Assembly (NCBI GenBank): GCA_027924585.1
Contig: BSBM01001719.1
Location: forward strand, 32,532,001-32,596,000
From: Larix kaempferi
Taxonomy: Eukaryota > Streptophyta > Pinopsida > Pinales > Pinaceae
Direction of reading: 5' to 3'
DNA: 64,000 nucleotides
Shown: one piece after another, positions 43,625 through 54,647 of the stretch
How the letters are laid out: the number at the start of each line of letters is the position of its first letter
How positions within the stretch are numbered: the first letter of the stretch is position 1
Position numbers and translations under genes: made by a program
The notes under the pieces: model-generated
Seen by the model: the letters and a program-made list of their open reading frames with translations, nothing else
The model's database searches: none
Told to the model about the DNA's origin: nothing

Positions 43625-44265
43625 GTCTACGGCTCAATTCACAGGACCAAAGTCTGAGGATGATCCAATCCCCTTCCCTGTTCATTCAGGATTTTTATTC
43701 TCGGAGACATCTTGTCTACGGCTCAATTCACAGGACCAAAGTCCGAGGACTATCCAATCCCCTTACCTGTTCATTCAATATTTTATTCTCGAAGACATCT
43801 TGTCTACGGCTCAATTCACAGGACTAAAGTCCGAGGACGATACAATCCCCTTACCTGTTCATTCAGGATTTTATTCTCGGAAACATCTTGTCTACGGCTC
43901 AATTCACAGGACCAAAGTCCGAGGACGATACAATACCCTTACCTGTTCATTCAGGATTTTGTTCTCGGAGACATCTTGTCTACGGCTCAATTTACAGGAC
44001 TAAAGTCTAAGGACGATACAATCCCCTTACGTGTTCATTTAGGATTTTGTTCTCGGAGACATCTTGTCTACGGCTCAATTCACAGGACTAAAGTCCGAGG
44101 ACGATACAATCCCCTTACCTGTTCATTCAGGATTTTATTCTTGGAGACATCTTGTCTACGGCTCAATTCACAGGACTAAATTCCGAGGACGATACAATCC
44201 CCTTACCTGTTCATTCAGGATTTTATTCTTGGAGACATCTTGTCTACGGATCCTTTTAGAACATA
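43625..44265 (-). repeat. H3 88-bp tandem array
   Basis: Units beginning GTCTACGG at 43625, 43714, 43802, 43890, 43978, 44066, 44154 and 44242: 88 bp with one 89-bp step. Each holds GGAC-(C/T)AAA-GTCC. Since 88 is not a multiple of 3, plus-strand frames through it switch phase and are not genes. Confidence 0.92.
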
Positions 44266-45708
44266 TGTTCAAGGATGATGCAATCCCCTTGTCAACTTAG
44301 ACCCTATCTAAGGACCATCCACCAACCTCTCTATTGACATCACTAATATAGGTATCCTCATCATCGACCTCACTGTCGATGCAAGCAATCTCATCATGAG
44401 TGATCACATCACTCCCCCTTTCGAGGAGGGTCCTTCTAAACTATATTAAGTTTGTCTTGGAAAAATTTACTTGAGGTAGAGGTTTGGTTAGTACATCGAA
44501 TCAGTAGAGGTTTGGTTAGTACATCGGATCGGTAGAGGTTTGGTTAGTACATTGGTAACTTGTTACAAATTTGAACTTTATAGTCCTTTTCTGCACCATA
44601 TCTTGTATATAGAAATGTCAGATCTCTATGTGCTTTGACTTATCATGGAACACTGGATTCTCTGCCATCTTGATACAACTCTGTTTGTCACATAGTATCA
44701 TAGTTGGGTCTATCTCTAAGTCAAACAATCCTATATCCATACTGCTTCACAACTAGCAGAGCAAGCAGCCATATATTCCGCTTGTGCTAAGAGTCATACT
44801 GGACTGTTTCCTACTAAACCACAAGATCATGGCTGATTCCAGACAATAACATCTTCTCGATGTGCTCTTCCTGTCTGATACACTTTCTGCTCAATCAACA
44901 TCTGTGTAGCCATCTGAAGTCATGATCTCCAAAATATCATAGATCAAAGTCTATCGTATCCTTTAGGTACCTCATCACATGCTTTGCAACTAATAGGGGA
45001 ACACATCTAGTTTCCACTAGATACTGACTCAAGGTGTTCACAGCAAAGCATATATCTGACCTAGTATTTATTAGATACATCAATGACCCAATAATTTGTC
45101 TGTATAGAGTTATATACACTAACTCTGATGAGTCATTCCCTAGCAGCTTCAAGTTGGAATCCATGCGAGTGGTCATTCCAACATATCAAGTCCTTTTAAT
45201 ATTTCTCGGCATACTTTCCCTGGTTGAGAAAGATTCCTTCTAAGCCTTTCCATACTTCCACACCTAGGAAGTAATGCATCAATCTGAGATCTTTCATTTT
45301 CATTTCTGCAGCCATCTATCTGTGCCATCTCTTGTCAGATGGGTCTACTGATATAAGCCTCAACATCATTCGAACTCTGTGGTGAGTTCCTTCTTGCATC
45401 CAGTTCATCTTGTATAGAAACCATATTCAACCTTGTAGCAAAGGTTGTGATCCACATCACCCATTAAGCTTATCAATTTACTATCGATCCTGGGTACCCA
45501 TACAGAACCTGATTCACACTTCTTCTTTAATTACACCATTAAGAAGATGGTCTTATCTAGTCACTTGGAGCAAACATCTCGTCATGATTCTCTTCCTTTT
45601 TCTAAGAGAATCTTCTAGCCACGAGCCTTCTATATTTTGTTTGATTTGTAAATCTTCTTGTTGAACATCCATCATTTGTTCGGTGTTCATCATTCTTCAT
45701 GATCTTTC
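44266..45708 (-). pseudogene. H3 RT and RNase H relics
   Basis: Heavily broken minus-strand copia pol end. The clearest frame is 45176-44937 with MDSNLKLLGNDSS, IIGSLMYLINTRSDICFAVN and HVMRYLKDTIDFDL, the RT/RNase H connection. RNase H text below it (44560-44900) is riddled with stops. Upstream (45180-45700) only scraps of RT remain, ending at the intron-like block with a piece of the IMKND motif. No YVDD box. Confidence 0.75.
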
Positions 45709-46120
45709 CTACAAATCAAAATTAAGTACATGATTAGTAATACTTCATAATCATGAAATCATGTTGACATGATAACCTATTATGCATACAGATATCATTT
45801 ACATAGTTATGCAACTATCTTGACCAATACTTTGGCACAACACTTTCCCATATCCTGTATGCATATAGTGGCTATCTAGATGCCTTCCATCTCTACCAGA
45901 ACATACTATCGAGAGTGTGCACAGCTCTCAGCATGTCAGCAAAGAGGTTTCATTCTAGACAAGCAACAATGGAATGTTTGTCCAACTTACCAATCATATG
46001 CATATTAGTAGTATACTGTTCAATGCTCTATGAATGTTTACACTCAGCATGATATATTCTAGGAATACAAATATGCATACAAGAAATATCATTTACTATT
46101 TCAAATAACAACTAAAATAC
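45709..46120 (-). other. H3 intron-like non-coding block
   Basis: 412 bp, homologous to 20984-21389 (H1) and 62936-63349 (H4). Minus strand starts GTATTT after AAAGATAA, ends TTTTGATTTGTAG before GAAAGATCATGAAGAATG, where the last bases encode the IMKN part of the RT. This places the acceptor inside the pol reading frame. Confidence 0.6.
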
Positions 46121-47040
46121 TTATCTTTTATGTTTGTGTGGTTGCCTCCTGCTTGATCTTCTATGTGTCTTTTGAACTTCTATTCATTTTGTACCACTGT
46201 GCATGCTCAAGTGTGCACTAGTGTCATCCTCATGATCTCATACACAAACATACATTCATTAGTATATTCTCAAAACATTCTAATTCTAAATAATCTTGAA
46301 TATGTATAGTCATGATCATTAGTATTCAGGGTTTCAAGGAAGTCTTCTTTTACTCATGCATATTCTTGTTTGATCATAGTACTCTTCTGGTTAATTAAAT
46401 CATCAAGATAAGTGACATAATATGCATAAACCCTTGATTACTAACTTTATGAATAAGCATAACCAATCATACCAAGTATACTTATATAAGGGATCCTAAC
46501 ACAAGGTAAGATTCTAACTTGACATAGGAAAACATACCTGGATTAGTATACCTGCTTAGTTATGTACAACATACCTAAACAATCTCTTCAATGATTTAGA
46601 GATCCTGAGCTAGAACCTGCATGTCTCATAGGTTAAGCATAATATAAAAAAGTCATACATACCTTGTAAGTAGAACAAAGATTATGGATGAGTCTTTGTC
46701 TTCGTGTTGTCATGGTCATGGAACTTGATTTGTCTTTTGTGATGTACCTGTATCTTGTTAGCAGACAACATCAACCTCACACAACACCATAATGCATTAG
46801 TACAATCATATAGCCCTAATCAATGAATGTCTTCGATCATTCACATGTATTCATACTGTTACTAGGGTGATAAGACAATTCTAACATTAATCAAGATTGT
46901 ACTAATAATATGAAGACAAACACATTATGAACTTAATCAGGAATCAGATTTCAAGACATACCTGAACCTCCTTAAGTCATACCTCTCAAGACTTCTTGTA
47001 GTCTTCTTATGTAAGGCCTTAGCCTCAACTCCCCCTAAAA
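46121..47040 (-). other. H3 non-coding region replacing gag-integrase
   Basis: About 0.9 kb without coding signal between leader and intron-like block, where gag, protease and integrase should lie. On the minus strand several strong 5' splice-like sites occur: CAG|GTATGT near 46961 and 46540, AAG|GTATGT near 46664, TAG|GTATGT near 46571. Part of it (46195-46560) is shared with H4 (63590-64000), so it is a family trait and not a private insertion. Confidence 0.55.
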
Positions 47041-48369
47041 CTTGATCTGGAGCTTGATTAGGGTTTGTTAGAGAAACCCTAAAAATTCAATCTTTGACTT
47101 TCACACTTCTGAATGGATGGAAGGATGTGTCTTCCTGAGCTGATCAAACTAGCATACTTCAATTTTGAAATCTCCAAAATTTGACCCCTCAAAGTTTTCC
47201 TTCGGAACTTCTGGATCTTCTGGACAGGATCCCGAACTAGGGTTTGATGAAGCCCACCCTTCTTCCCAATCAAAAGGTTCGATCCAAGGCTCTAAACTCT
47301 TATTTTTCTGAGGAGATTCCAGCCGTGGTTACAGACTTCAAAAATTTCAACTTTTGCTGAAGCCCTAATTTTCCATCTTTCCGATCAAAATCCCGAACTG
47401 GGGTTTGATCAAGCCCGGTCTTCTACCCAACCAAAAAATTCAATCTTGGTCTCTAAATTTTGATTTTCCTGAGTAGCATTCAGACGTGGATTCCTATTCC
47501 AAAAATTCTAACTTTCTCCGAAACCCTAAATTCCGGAAGCCATGAATGAAGGTGCTCCAAAAATAATTATGTTTTGACAGAAATATGTACCTGATTGTTT
47601 CTGCTGTAACTCTGAACTTTTTGCTCCACAGGGTCTGAAAACGTTTTCTGTGGTAGCCTGACCTGTCATTTTTGCATCCCGATAGGTCTGACCTCAATTG
47701 GATTTTCTGAGAGAGAGTTATGCCAAGTGTCGCAACGTGACCTGTTTATGGGATAAAACAGGAGAGCGAACTTGTACGGCGTGCCATGTGTCATTGGTTC
47801 AACTTCGGCCTCTAAAAACGTTTTCTGAGATAGTACAGTCTGTGTACTACCTATCACCTTTTACTAAATTTCGTTTGGAGCTTCCTAGCCCAAGTTATGC
47901 CAAGTGTCGCAACGTGACCTGTTTATGGGATAAAACAGGAGAGTGAACTTGTACAGCGTGCCACATGTCACTGGTTAAGCGTCGGCCTCTGAAAACGTTT
48001 TCTGAGATAGTACATTCTGTGTACTACCTGTCACTTTTTACGAACTTTCATTTGGAGCTTCCTATACCAAGTTATGACCTTTTTTCCTAGGTCACCTGAT
48101 TTTGACTGAGATCTGAAAGAGGCAGAAGCCCTAACTTGTACTGATCATAACTCACAAAGTACAACGAGTTTGAGGGTTCCCTTTGGATATAAGATACCTG
48201 GAGATGTTATCTATGACCTGTAAATGTTTCCGATCCTGAACCTTCACCAAAATGGATTTATGGCGAAAGTTCCACAATGACTGGTTTTTGATATATAAAA
48301 CCCTAACCTTCAAATTGTCGTAAGTAAAGCAAGTGTCGTAAGTGCCATACCTTGCCTTCCTTCAGGTTA
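47041..48369 (-). repeat. H3 leader with tandem units
   Basis: Leader related to H1/H2 (AAACCCTAA/TTAGGGTTT blocks) but expanded. A ~161-bp unit is present twice (CCCGAACT at 47231 and 47392). A 177-bp unit beginning GTTATGCCAAGTGTCGCAAC is present at 47717 and 47894, with a partial third from 48071. No gene. Confidence 0.75.
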
Positions 48370-48381
48370 GCTCTGATACCA
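48370..48381 (-). promoter_or_regulatory. H3 primer-binding site
   Basis: Minus strand TGGTATCAGAGC directly after the 5' LTR. Confidence 0.92.
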
Positions 48382-48983
48382 TGTTAAGATTTAATATGAT
48401 AAGATAGAAAATAGCAGCATTACATTCCATTTCAAAATAATAGCATATACAGGATCACTGAAGAAACAACAAGCACAGCATAAACACAATAGACACATAT
48501 TTATCCTGAGAAACCCTCATGGGGTAGAAAACCCAGTAAAGCTTCCTCAATATAGATGACCAGCAATATACAAAGATGTAACCCTAAGCATAAGCTCCTC
48601 CTTCTCCATAGCAGACCTCTCCTCCACAAGTGCGCCACTCTCAAGTGAGTGAGTGTGTAAAATGAGGAATACACCTCCTCTATTTATACACTACTCCGAC
48701 TTATCTTTTACACAAAACATGTAGGCTCGTATTTAACCAATGGGTTAAATACCCCACTACAACTGACTGGGTCGACCCCTCTAGGGTGTTCTAATAACCC
48801 TTTGACCCACATAACACATACAGGGCCGACCCCCACTAGGGAAGTCTAATAACCCGAGTTACCACATTCCGACGGAGGAATAAACATCTCCGGATATACA
48901 ATAAGATCTTCACGGAGGAATGAATCATCTCCGGAATAATAAAGTACAAATATAATATTCTTTGAAGTTACAATATCTCAACA
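48382..48983 (-). repeat. H3 5' LTR
   Basis: 602 bp, same length as its partner, about 98% identical by hand count. Confidence 0.93.
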
Positions 48984-48988
48984 GCTAC

Positions 48989-49930
48989 CAGATCTAAAGC
49001 ATGTAAGTTTGGAATTCTGTGAGAACTGTGTTTATGGAAAACAAAAGAGAGTCAGATTTCTCAGGGTTGGGAAACAGAAGAAGAGTGAAAATTTAGAGCT
49101 TGTACATACAGATATATGGGGACCGGATCAAGTGCAATCCCTTGGTGGCTCTCGTTATTATGTTACTTTTATTGATGATGCAACTAGAAAAACTTAGGTT
49201 TATTGCATTAGACAAAATCTGATGTGTTTGCTACTTTTAAGAAATGGAAAGCTTTGGTTGAGAATGAGACGGGAAAAAGGTTGAAGTGTATGAGATTGGA
49301 TAATGGAGGTGAGTATTGCGGCAAGGATTTTGATATTTACTGTTCATACCATGGGATTAGTAGAGAGAATATAGTCCCAGGAACATCACAAGAAAATGGT
49401 GTGTCAAAAAGGATGAATAGGACAATCATGGAGTGTGCAAGGTGTATGAGATTGCATGCAGGGTTTCCATTACAGTTTTGGGCAGATGCTGTAGATATTG
49501 TTATTTACTTAATAAACAAAGGGCCTTCAAGGGCTTTGGATGGTGGGATTTCAGAGGAGGCATGGTGTATGAGATTGCATGCAGGGTTTCCATTATAGTT
49601 TTGGGCAGATGCTGTAGATATTGTTATTTACTTAATCAACAAAGGGCCTTCAAGGGCTTTGGATGGTGGGATTTCAGAGGAGGCATGGACAGGTAAAAAG
49701 GTAAACTACTCATTTATGAGAACTTTTGGTTGTAAAGCATTTGTCCATATTGATAAAGAAAATAGAACAAATCTTGAGGCTAAATCCAAGAAATGTACCT
49801 TTATTGGATACGGGGTTGATGATTTTGGTTATCGCTTATGGGATTATAAAAGTAAAAAAATCATTAGGAGTAGATATGTGGTATTCAATGAAAATTTCAT
49901 GTATAAAGATCAGTTGCAGGGAAAGAAATA
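48989..49930 (+). pseudogene. T1 integrase
   Basis: Resumes after H3: FCENCVYGKQKRVRF (Cys pair), LVHTDIWGP (first Asp), YYVTFIDDATRKT then a TAG and frameshift, CMRLDNGGEYCGKDF (second Asp), and TSQENGVSKRMNRTIMECAR, where the catalytic Glu expected in NGVSER is Lys. The C-terminal part MRTFGCKAFVHI...FIGYGVDDFGYRLWDYKSKK ends with a TAG at 49929. An in-frame 123-bp duplication sits in the middle. Confidence 0.88.
49441..49686 (+). repeat. 123-bp in-frame tandem duplication in T1 integrase
   Basis: Units 49441-49563 and 49564-49686, both starting GGTGTATGAGATTGCATG, 41 codons each. They differ at few bases; one makes a stop (CAG in unit 1, TAG in unit 2, near 49597). Confidence 0.92.
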
Positions 49931-51161
49931 GGAAAAACAAAACACAAAGTACACAGTGCTTGATGAAATCAAAGAAAATGAAGTTCCAAAGGTGTGAGAA
50001 AATCAAGAATAGCAACAGGTACCTCAAACTCCTGCAAGTGTTAGAATATCTACCAGGTTAAGTAGACCCCTTGAATGATACTCTCCTTCAATGTATTATT
50101 TATTGATGATTGATTCTGGTGAACCGGAATGTTATGAAGAAACAATGTAGGTGGAAACTAAAAAGAAGTGGGAGCAAGGCATGAATGAGGAGATGGACTC
50201 ATTGGTAAGAAACCAGACTTGGGATTTGGTTCAATTTTCTCCAGGTAAAAGAGAATTGTAGAACAAATGGGTTTATAGGTTGAAGGAAGAATATGGAGGA
50301 AAGAAGCGATATAAGGACTGACTTGTTGTAAAGGGTTTTCCACAGAAGAAAGGTATAGATTTTGATGAAATAATTTCTCCTGTTATTAAAAGGACTTCAA
50401 TTAAGACTATTTTAAGTCTAGTGGCGGTAGAAGATTTGCATCTTGAACTGTTAGATGTAAAAACAACCTTTCTACATGGCGATTTGGAGGAAGAGATTTA
50501 TATGCAACAACCACAAGGGTATGAGGTCAAAGGGAAGGAGAATTTAGTATGCAGGTTGAAGAAGATCTTGTATGGATTGAAGCAAGCTCCAAGGTAGTGG
50601 TATTTCAAATTTGACAGGTTTATGACAGAACAAGGTTATAGTAGATGTCATTCTGACCACTATGTTTATTTCAAGAGGCTAGATAATGGAAGATATATTA
50701 TCTTGTTATTGTATGTGGATGACATGCTTATTGCAGGGTCTAACATGAAGGATATAAATGTGCTCAAGAGGAAGTTAGTTGATTCATTTGTGATGAAGAA
50801 TTTGTGTGCTTCAAATCAAATCCTTGGTATGAGAATAACAAGATATAGTAAAAATCGCAAATTGACATTGTCTTAGGGTGAGTACATAGAAAAGGTGTTG
50901 GAGAGGTTTAGAATGCAGAATGAAAAACCAGTTAGTACACCTTTGGCCAGCCATTCCAAAATAATTAAGGAGATGTGTCCCAAGACACAGGAAGAGATAG
51001 ATTACATGTCCAGGGTTCCCTATTCATCAACAATTGGTAGCTTGACGTATGCCATGGTGTGCACAAAACCATATATTGCATATGCAGTGGGATTTGTGAG
51101 CAGGTATATGAACAATCTCAGTAAAGAACATTGGAAGGCAATATAGTGGATTTTTGGGTAT
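49931..51161 (+). pseudogene. T1 reverse transcriptase
   Basis: Copia RT with all main blocks: WEQGMNEEMDSL, TWDLVQFSPGK, KGFPQKKGIDFDE, palm A LELLDVKTTFLHGDL, YGLKQAPR then TAG, catalytic LLLYVDDMLIAG (50705-50740), QILGMRITR, and YSSTIGSLTYAMVCTKPYIAYAVG. About nine stops, mostly TAG at places where homologues have Gln or Trp. No large deletion. Confidence 0.9.
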
Positions 51162-51674
51162 TTGAGAGGTACTACCACTCATGCATTATGTTTTGGAGGT
51201 TCAGACATTGTTCTACAAGGATATGTTGACGCAGATATGGAAGGTGATAAAGATAGCAGAAGGAGCACCACAGGGTATGTGTTTACCGTATGTGGAACAC
51301 CAGTAAGTTGGATTTCAAAGATGCAAAAGGTTGTTTCACTTTCAACAACAGAAGCAGAGTATGTTGCTGCTATAGAGGCTAGTAAAGAGATGATTTGGTT
51401 GAAGAGGTTCATGGAGGAATTGGGTAAGAAGCAAGAGGATAGCAGATTGTATAGTGACAACCAGAGTGCCATTCATCTTTCAAAGAACTCAACCTTCCAT
51501 TCTAATACTAAACATATACAGCTGAAGTACCATTTCATATGGTATGTTCTAGAAGATGAACTATTGAAGCTGGAAAAGATTCACACTAGCCAGAATCCTG
51601 CAGACATGTTGACAAAGGTAGTAACAAAAGAGAAACTGAGTTCTTGGTCAGATTCAGTTGGCCTTCTAGCATGA
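51162..51674 (+). pseudogene. T1 RNase H
   Basis: Open 170-codon frame: LQGYVDADMEGDKDSRRSTTGYV (first Asp), VVSLSTTEAEYVAAIEA (Glu), LYSDNQSAIHLSKN (Asp), KYHFIWYVLEDELL, and HTSQNPADMLTKVVTKEK (last Asp). Ends naturally with SVGLLA and a stop. The domain looks intact; it is only the end of a broken polyprotein. Confidence 0.9.
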
Positions 51675-51760
51675 AGGTGAAGATGAGAAATTTTCCAGAT
51701 CCAAGGTTCAGATCATAGTCCAACAAGTGCAGCAGTGGTGGAGTTGTTGTGATCAATCTC

Positions 51761-51772
51761 CAAGTGGGAGAT
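51761..51772 (+). other. T1 polypurine tract
   Basis: CAAGTGGGAGAT just before the 3' LTR, the classic Tnt1/Tork form. Confidence 0.88.
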
Positions 51773-52300
51773 TATTAGTTGTGGAGCCTGATCTTCTTAA
51801 TTCAGAGATGTTGTTTTCAGCCGTATTTATACCCCAGTTTTATATGATAGGTAGGTGGACTATACACTCATCCAAGCGGGGGGGACCATCCCCCCGGTTG
51901 GGGGGTCCGGGGGCCAGGAAAGAAATTTTATGGGTTGTTTTGTTGGCTAACAGTTTATGGGCCCATGGTATTGGGTGTCCTGTAGTATTTTCCCATGGTA
52001 ATTCCCTTTAAAAGGAAGACATTGTAATACGGTTGTGTAATGTATTGTAGCATTGTAAATATCTATGTGATTGTGTAATAGAGACTAAGAGAGATTGAAG
52101 AGGAAGTTGCAGCGGATGTGTTGCAAGTTGTATCCATTCATTTGTTGGATGGTATAATAATAAAAGGACGCAATTTCTTCATGGACGTAGCCCAGATTGG
52201 GTGAACCACGTTATATTGGTGTCTCTCTTGCATTGTGTTTATATGATTTATATTTGCATCTTGTTTATTGGTATTGCTCTGCGATACTGTTTTTCTAACA
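51773..52300 (+). repeat. T1 3' LTR
   Basis: 528 bp, starts TATTAG (TGTTGG in the 5' LTR, two changes) and ends TTCTAACA. Carries an extra G/C-rich block at 51878-51916 and about 40 bp after it. Confidence 0.88.
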
Positions 52301-54264
52301 ATTATGGGATTAAATGATTATTACTATTGTGAGAGATTATCACAATTTGAGCTATTATCATTATAAAGTGGTCATTACACACACACACACACATTAGGGT
52401 TAAATGCTTTATTTCTTTAATAAAGTGAAACACTATTTAATATACTAAGTGCATCTATTATTTTATGGCAGGAGTGACCTTAATGGTTTCCCAACCTTAT
52501 TTAAAGGTTTTGCAACCACAAGACATAAGAAATATGCAGTTATGGTTTGTAATTTTGATTTAATTAAAACCAAAATGATATATTTAGATACATTCTAGAA
52601 GTAACTAATGTGGAGTTTTTTGGGACCGGTTAGGGTTTCTCTCATAATAGGAACTCAACCCCATTACTTTACCGAGGGTATTCTTTGCTGCAATGTTTTC
52701 TCTTGGTAGGGGGTGGTGGTGTTTCTCATTACATCATTTAGTTGTAAGAAAAGGGAGGGAAGCCTCCATGGAGGAGAGTCGACCCTATTGTTTCATCTTA
52801 TATACATACATAAAAAGCACTATGTAACAGTTCCTGACGAGGAGCTCAATTCCAAGGCCCCGTCAGTCAAATCTGTAAGTAATTTCCTAAGTTGTTTTAT
52901 GTTTTTATTTGTAGACTTAGGAGACTGAATGGCTTGACGCAACTAAATGATGGGGGAATGAATCCACTAGGGGGGGATGCTTAATGGTTGGTAGGCCATG
53001 AGTTTGATGATGGGTGTCATCATGGTGTTGCGGGCACTTAAAGAGAAGTGAATTGTGATGTTCATTAGAGGATCAATTAAGTTTATAAGTGTTGTTAACG
53101 ATTAGTTATAGATAGGGATGCTTAAGAAACTACTATCCACCGCAAGGCAGTAACAAGCTCCTAAGACCTAACTATTAGCATTAGGCTAATTATTACTAAG
53201 TGCTATTACATAAAACTAAGCAATTCTTATGGATATGATTGATATCTTGGTTCCGACAAAGGATGCTAGGAAATTATCCTTCGAAAGCTTAAAATAAGAA
53301 ACTAAGGTTCTTTTTATAAGCACCTAGAGTTTAAGGTGAAAGAGTCATTTTATATAAAGATTATCTTTTCGAATTAATTTAATATAAACAAATGATTGTG
53401 TGTAGTATGTACATACATGTCTATAGTTAAGCAAGTTACTAATTAAATAAATGACTATTATAATAATCATATTACTATTTAAAAAGGAATTAAAATTAAT
53501 TATATACTTTTATAATGAAAAGGAATAGATTTGGAATTTTTGTAATGATTCTATACATATATTTACACAATAGAAGAAACGCGTTACATATGATTGCACA
53601 TGAGGAAGGAATGTGCACTCCTCACTCCTTATTTAAAAGCTTGATGTTACACCAAAATCTCGTCATCATGAGTCATGTGTCAACTCTATGCCTTAATCCC
53701 TGAAGTTTCCTTGGCTAAAAACATCCAGAGCAAGTTGTTGTCCTTATGTTTACACAATTTCTAGTTGCACTAGCGCATCCTGCTTTCCAACAAGAGGCAC
53801 CAGACCATGGCTAGCACATGCTACTCTCTGGAAGAGTGTGCCAGTGGCTCTTGTTTCCCTTATTCAAGCTGCGCTTATCCCTTCCCGGTGCCAATTGTCT
53901 TCATGTAGAGTGCGCCAGAGTTTCTTAATGTGGATAAAAAGGAACTTCGATCGACTTATCGAAGCTTGGTGACTTGCAGGTCTATCCCTAGTTGGTAGGA
54001 AGGCTGGTAATCGGTCCCCTAACCTAATGGGAAGATCCCTTAGACCTCTCCCCTTGTTCTTCAACCTACTCTATCCATTTAGCCTTATAAATATTAAGCC
54101 TCTCTCCATTAGAAAGGGAGGAAGGACTATAGTACTCTCATGCTGGTGGAATTATTCTAGGTCATCCCTACTCATCCTTTGGGAGGCACACATCATCCTT
54201 TGGAAGCTTGGCTTGGATTGTTGGATGGAAGTTGCAATGTTGAGGCTTAGGTTGTGACATTCCA
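52301..54264 (+). repeat. long gypsy-type LTR, right part
   Basis: Continuation of 26774-27500 after T1. Probable end at GTTGTGACATTCCA (54264), resembling the GACATTACA ends elsewhere. An (AC)n tract lies at 52377-52393. A segment near 52960-53040 (AATCCACTAGGGGG...GGGTGTCATCATGGT) echoes 27035-27115 in the left part. No gene. Confidence 0.45.
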
Positions 54265-54628
54265 ACTCTATGTATTTCCCTTTATTACATTAATACAAAC
54301 TCTTTCCATAAGTATTGTTGTGTTGATGATGCTTAGAATTTTCTTCCTTAACTGTTAGTTTAGATCAATTCATATTTAGATATGTTTTTACTGTTTGCTT
54401 GTTTCCACATGCTTGACAAGGTTTTGCATATCAAGATCTAAAAGCTTTGGAGTTTGGAGAAACAAAGAGGAAAGGATTTTCAAATATGAGGTAAGTCATC
54501 TACATGTTCCCTTGCATCTCTATTGATCTAGGAAAGTAGATTGTGTTCTGTACTTATTTGTTCTAGATCCACTTGGACTAGGGAAATCTTGCTTGAGTCT
54601 GCTTGAGTAGATTATCCATAAACAAATC

Positions 54629-54647
54629 CGGGGACTCCGCTGGGGAC
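54629..54647 (+). promoter_or_regulatory. Tat/Ogre-type primer-binding site
   Basis: CCGGGGACTCCGCTGGGGAC resembles the TGGCGACTC(T/C)GCTGGGGAC primer site (tRNA-Arg type) known for Tat/Ogre gypsy elements, with changes at the first bases. Confidence 0.65.

Larger units (their letters stand above)
41943..48983 (-). mobile_element. H3, non-autonomous copia relative without gag-integrase
   Basis: 7,041 bp with 602-bp LTRs and a perfect target duplication GCTAC (41938-41942, 48984-48988) inside the T1 pol gene. LTRs differ at about 12 sites by hand count (2%), making it one of the younger insertions. Layout on the minus strand: primer site, leader with tandem units, a non-coding region in place of gag-protease-integrase, the intron-like block, RT/RNase H relics and five stacked tandem arrays. 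It must have relied on enzymes from related elements. Confidence 0.92.
27501..52300 (+). mobile_element. T1, Tnt1/Tork-like Ty1/copia element
   Basis: A copia element whose two LTRs, PBS, gag, protease, integrase, RT, RNase H and polypurine tract can all be followed on the plus strand once H2 (28869-41467) and H3 (41943-48983) are set aside. Its own sequence is about 5.1 kb. Flanking 5-mers are GTTAT (27496-27500) and ATTAT (52301-52305), one mismatch. LTR lengths differ (449 and 528 bp). Many TAG stops and several frameshifts: inactive. Confidence 0.9.

Noticed and set aside
43560-44300. Plus-strand frames of 78-155 codons with repeated RGRYNPLTCSFR-like text
   Set aside because: They are translations of the 88-bp array; the unit is not a multiple of 3, so frames overlap in every phase. 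Not genes.
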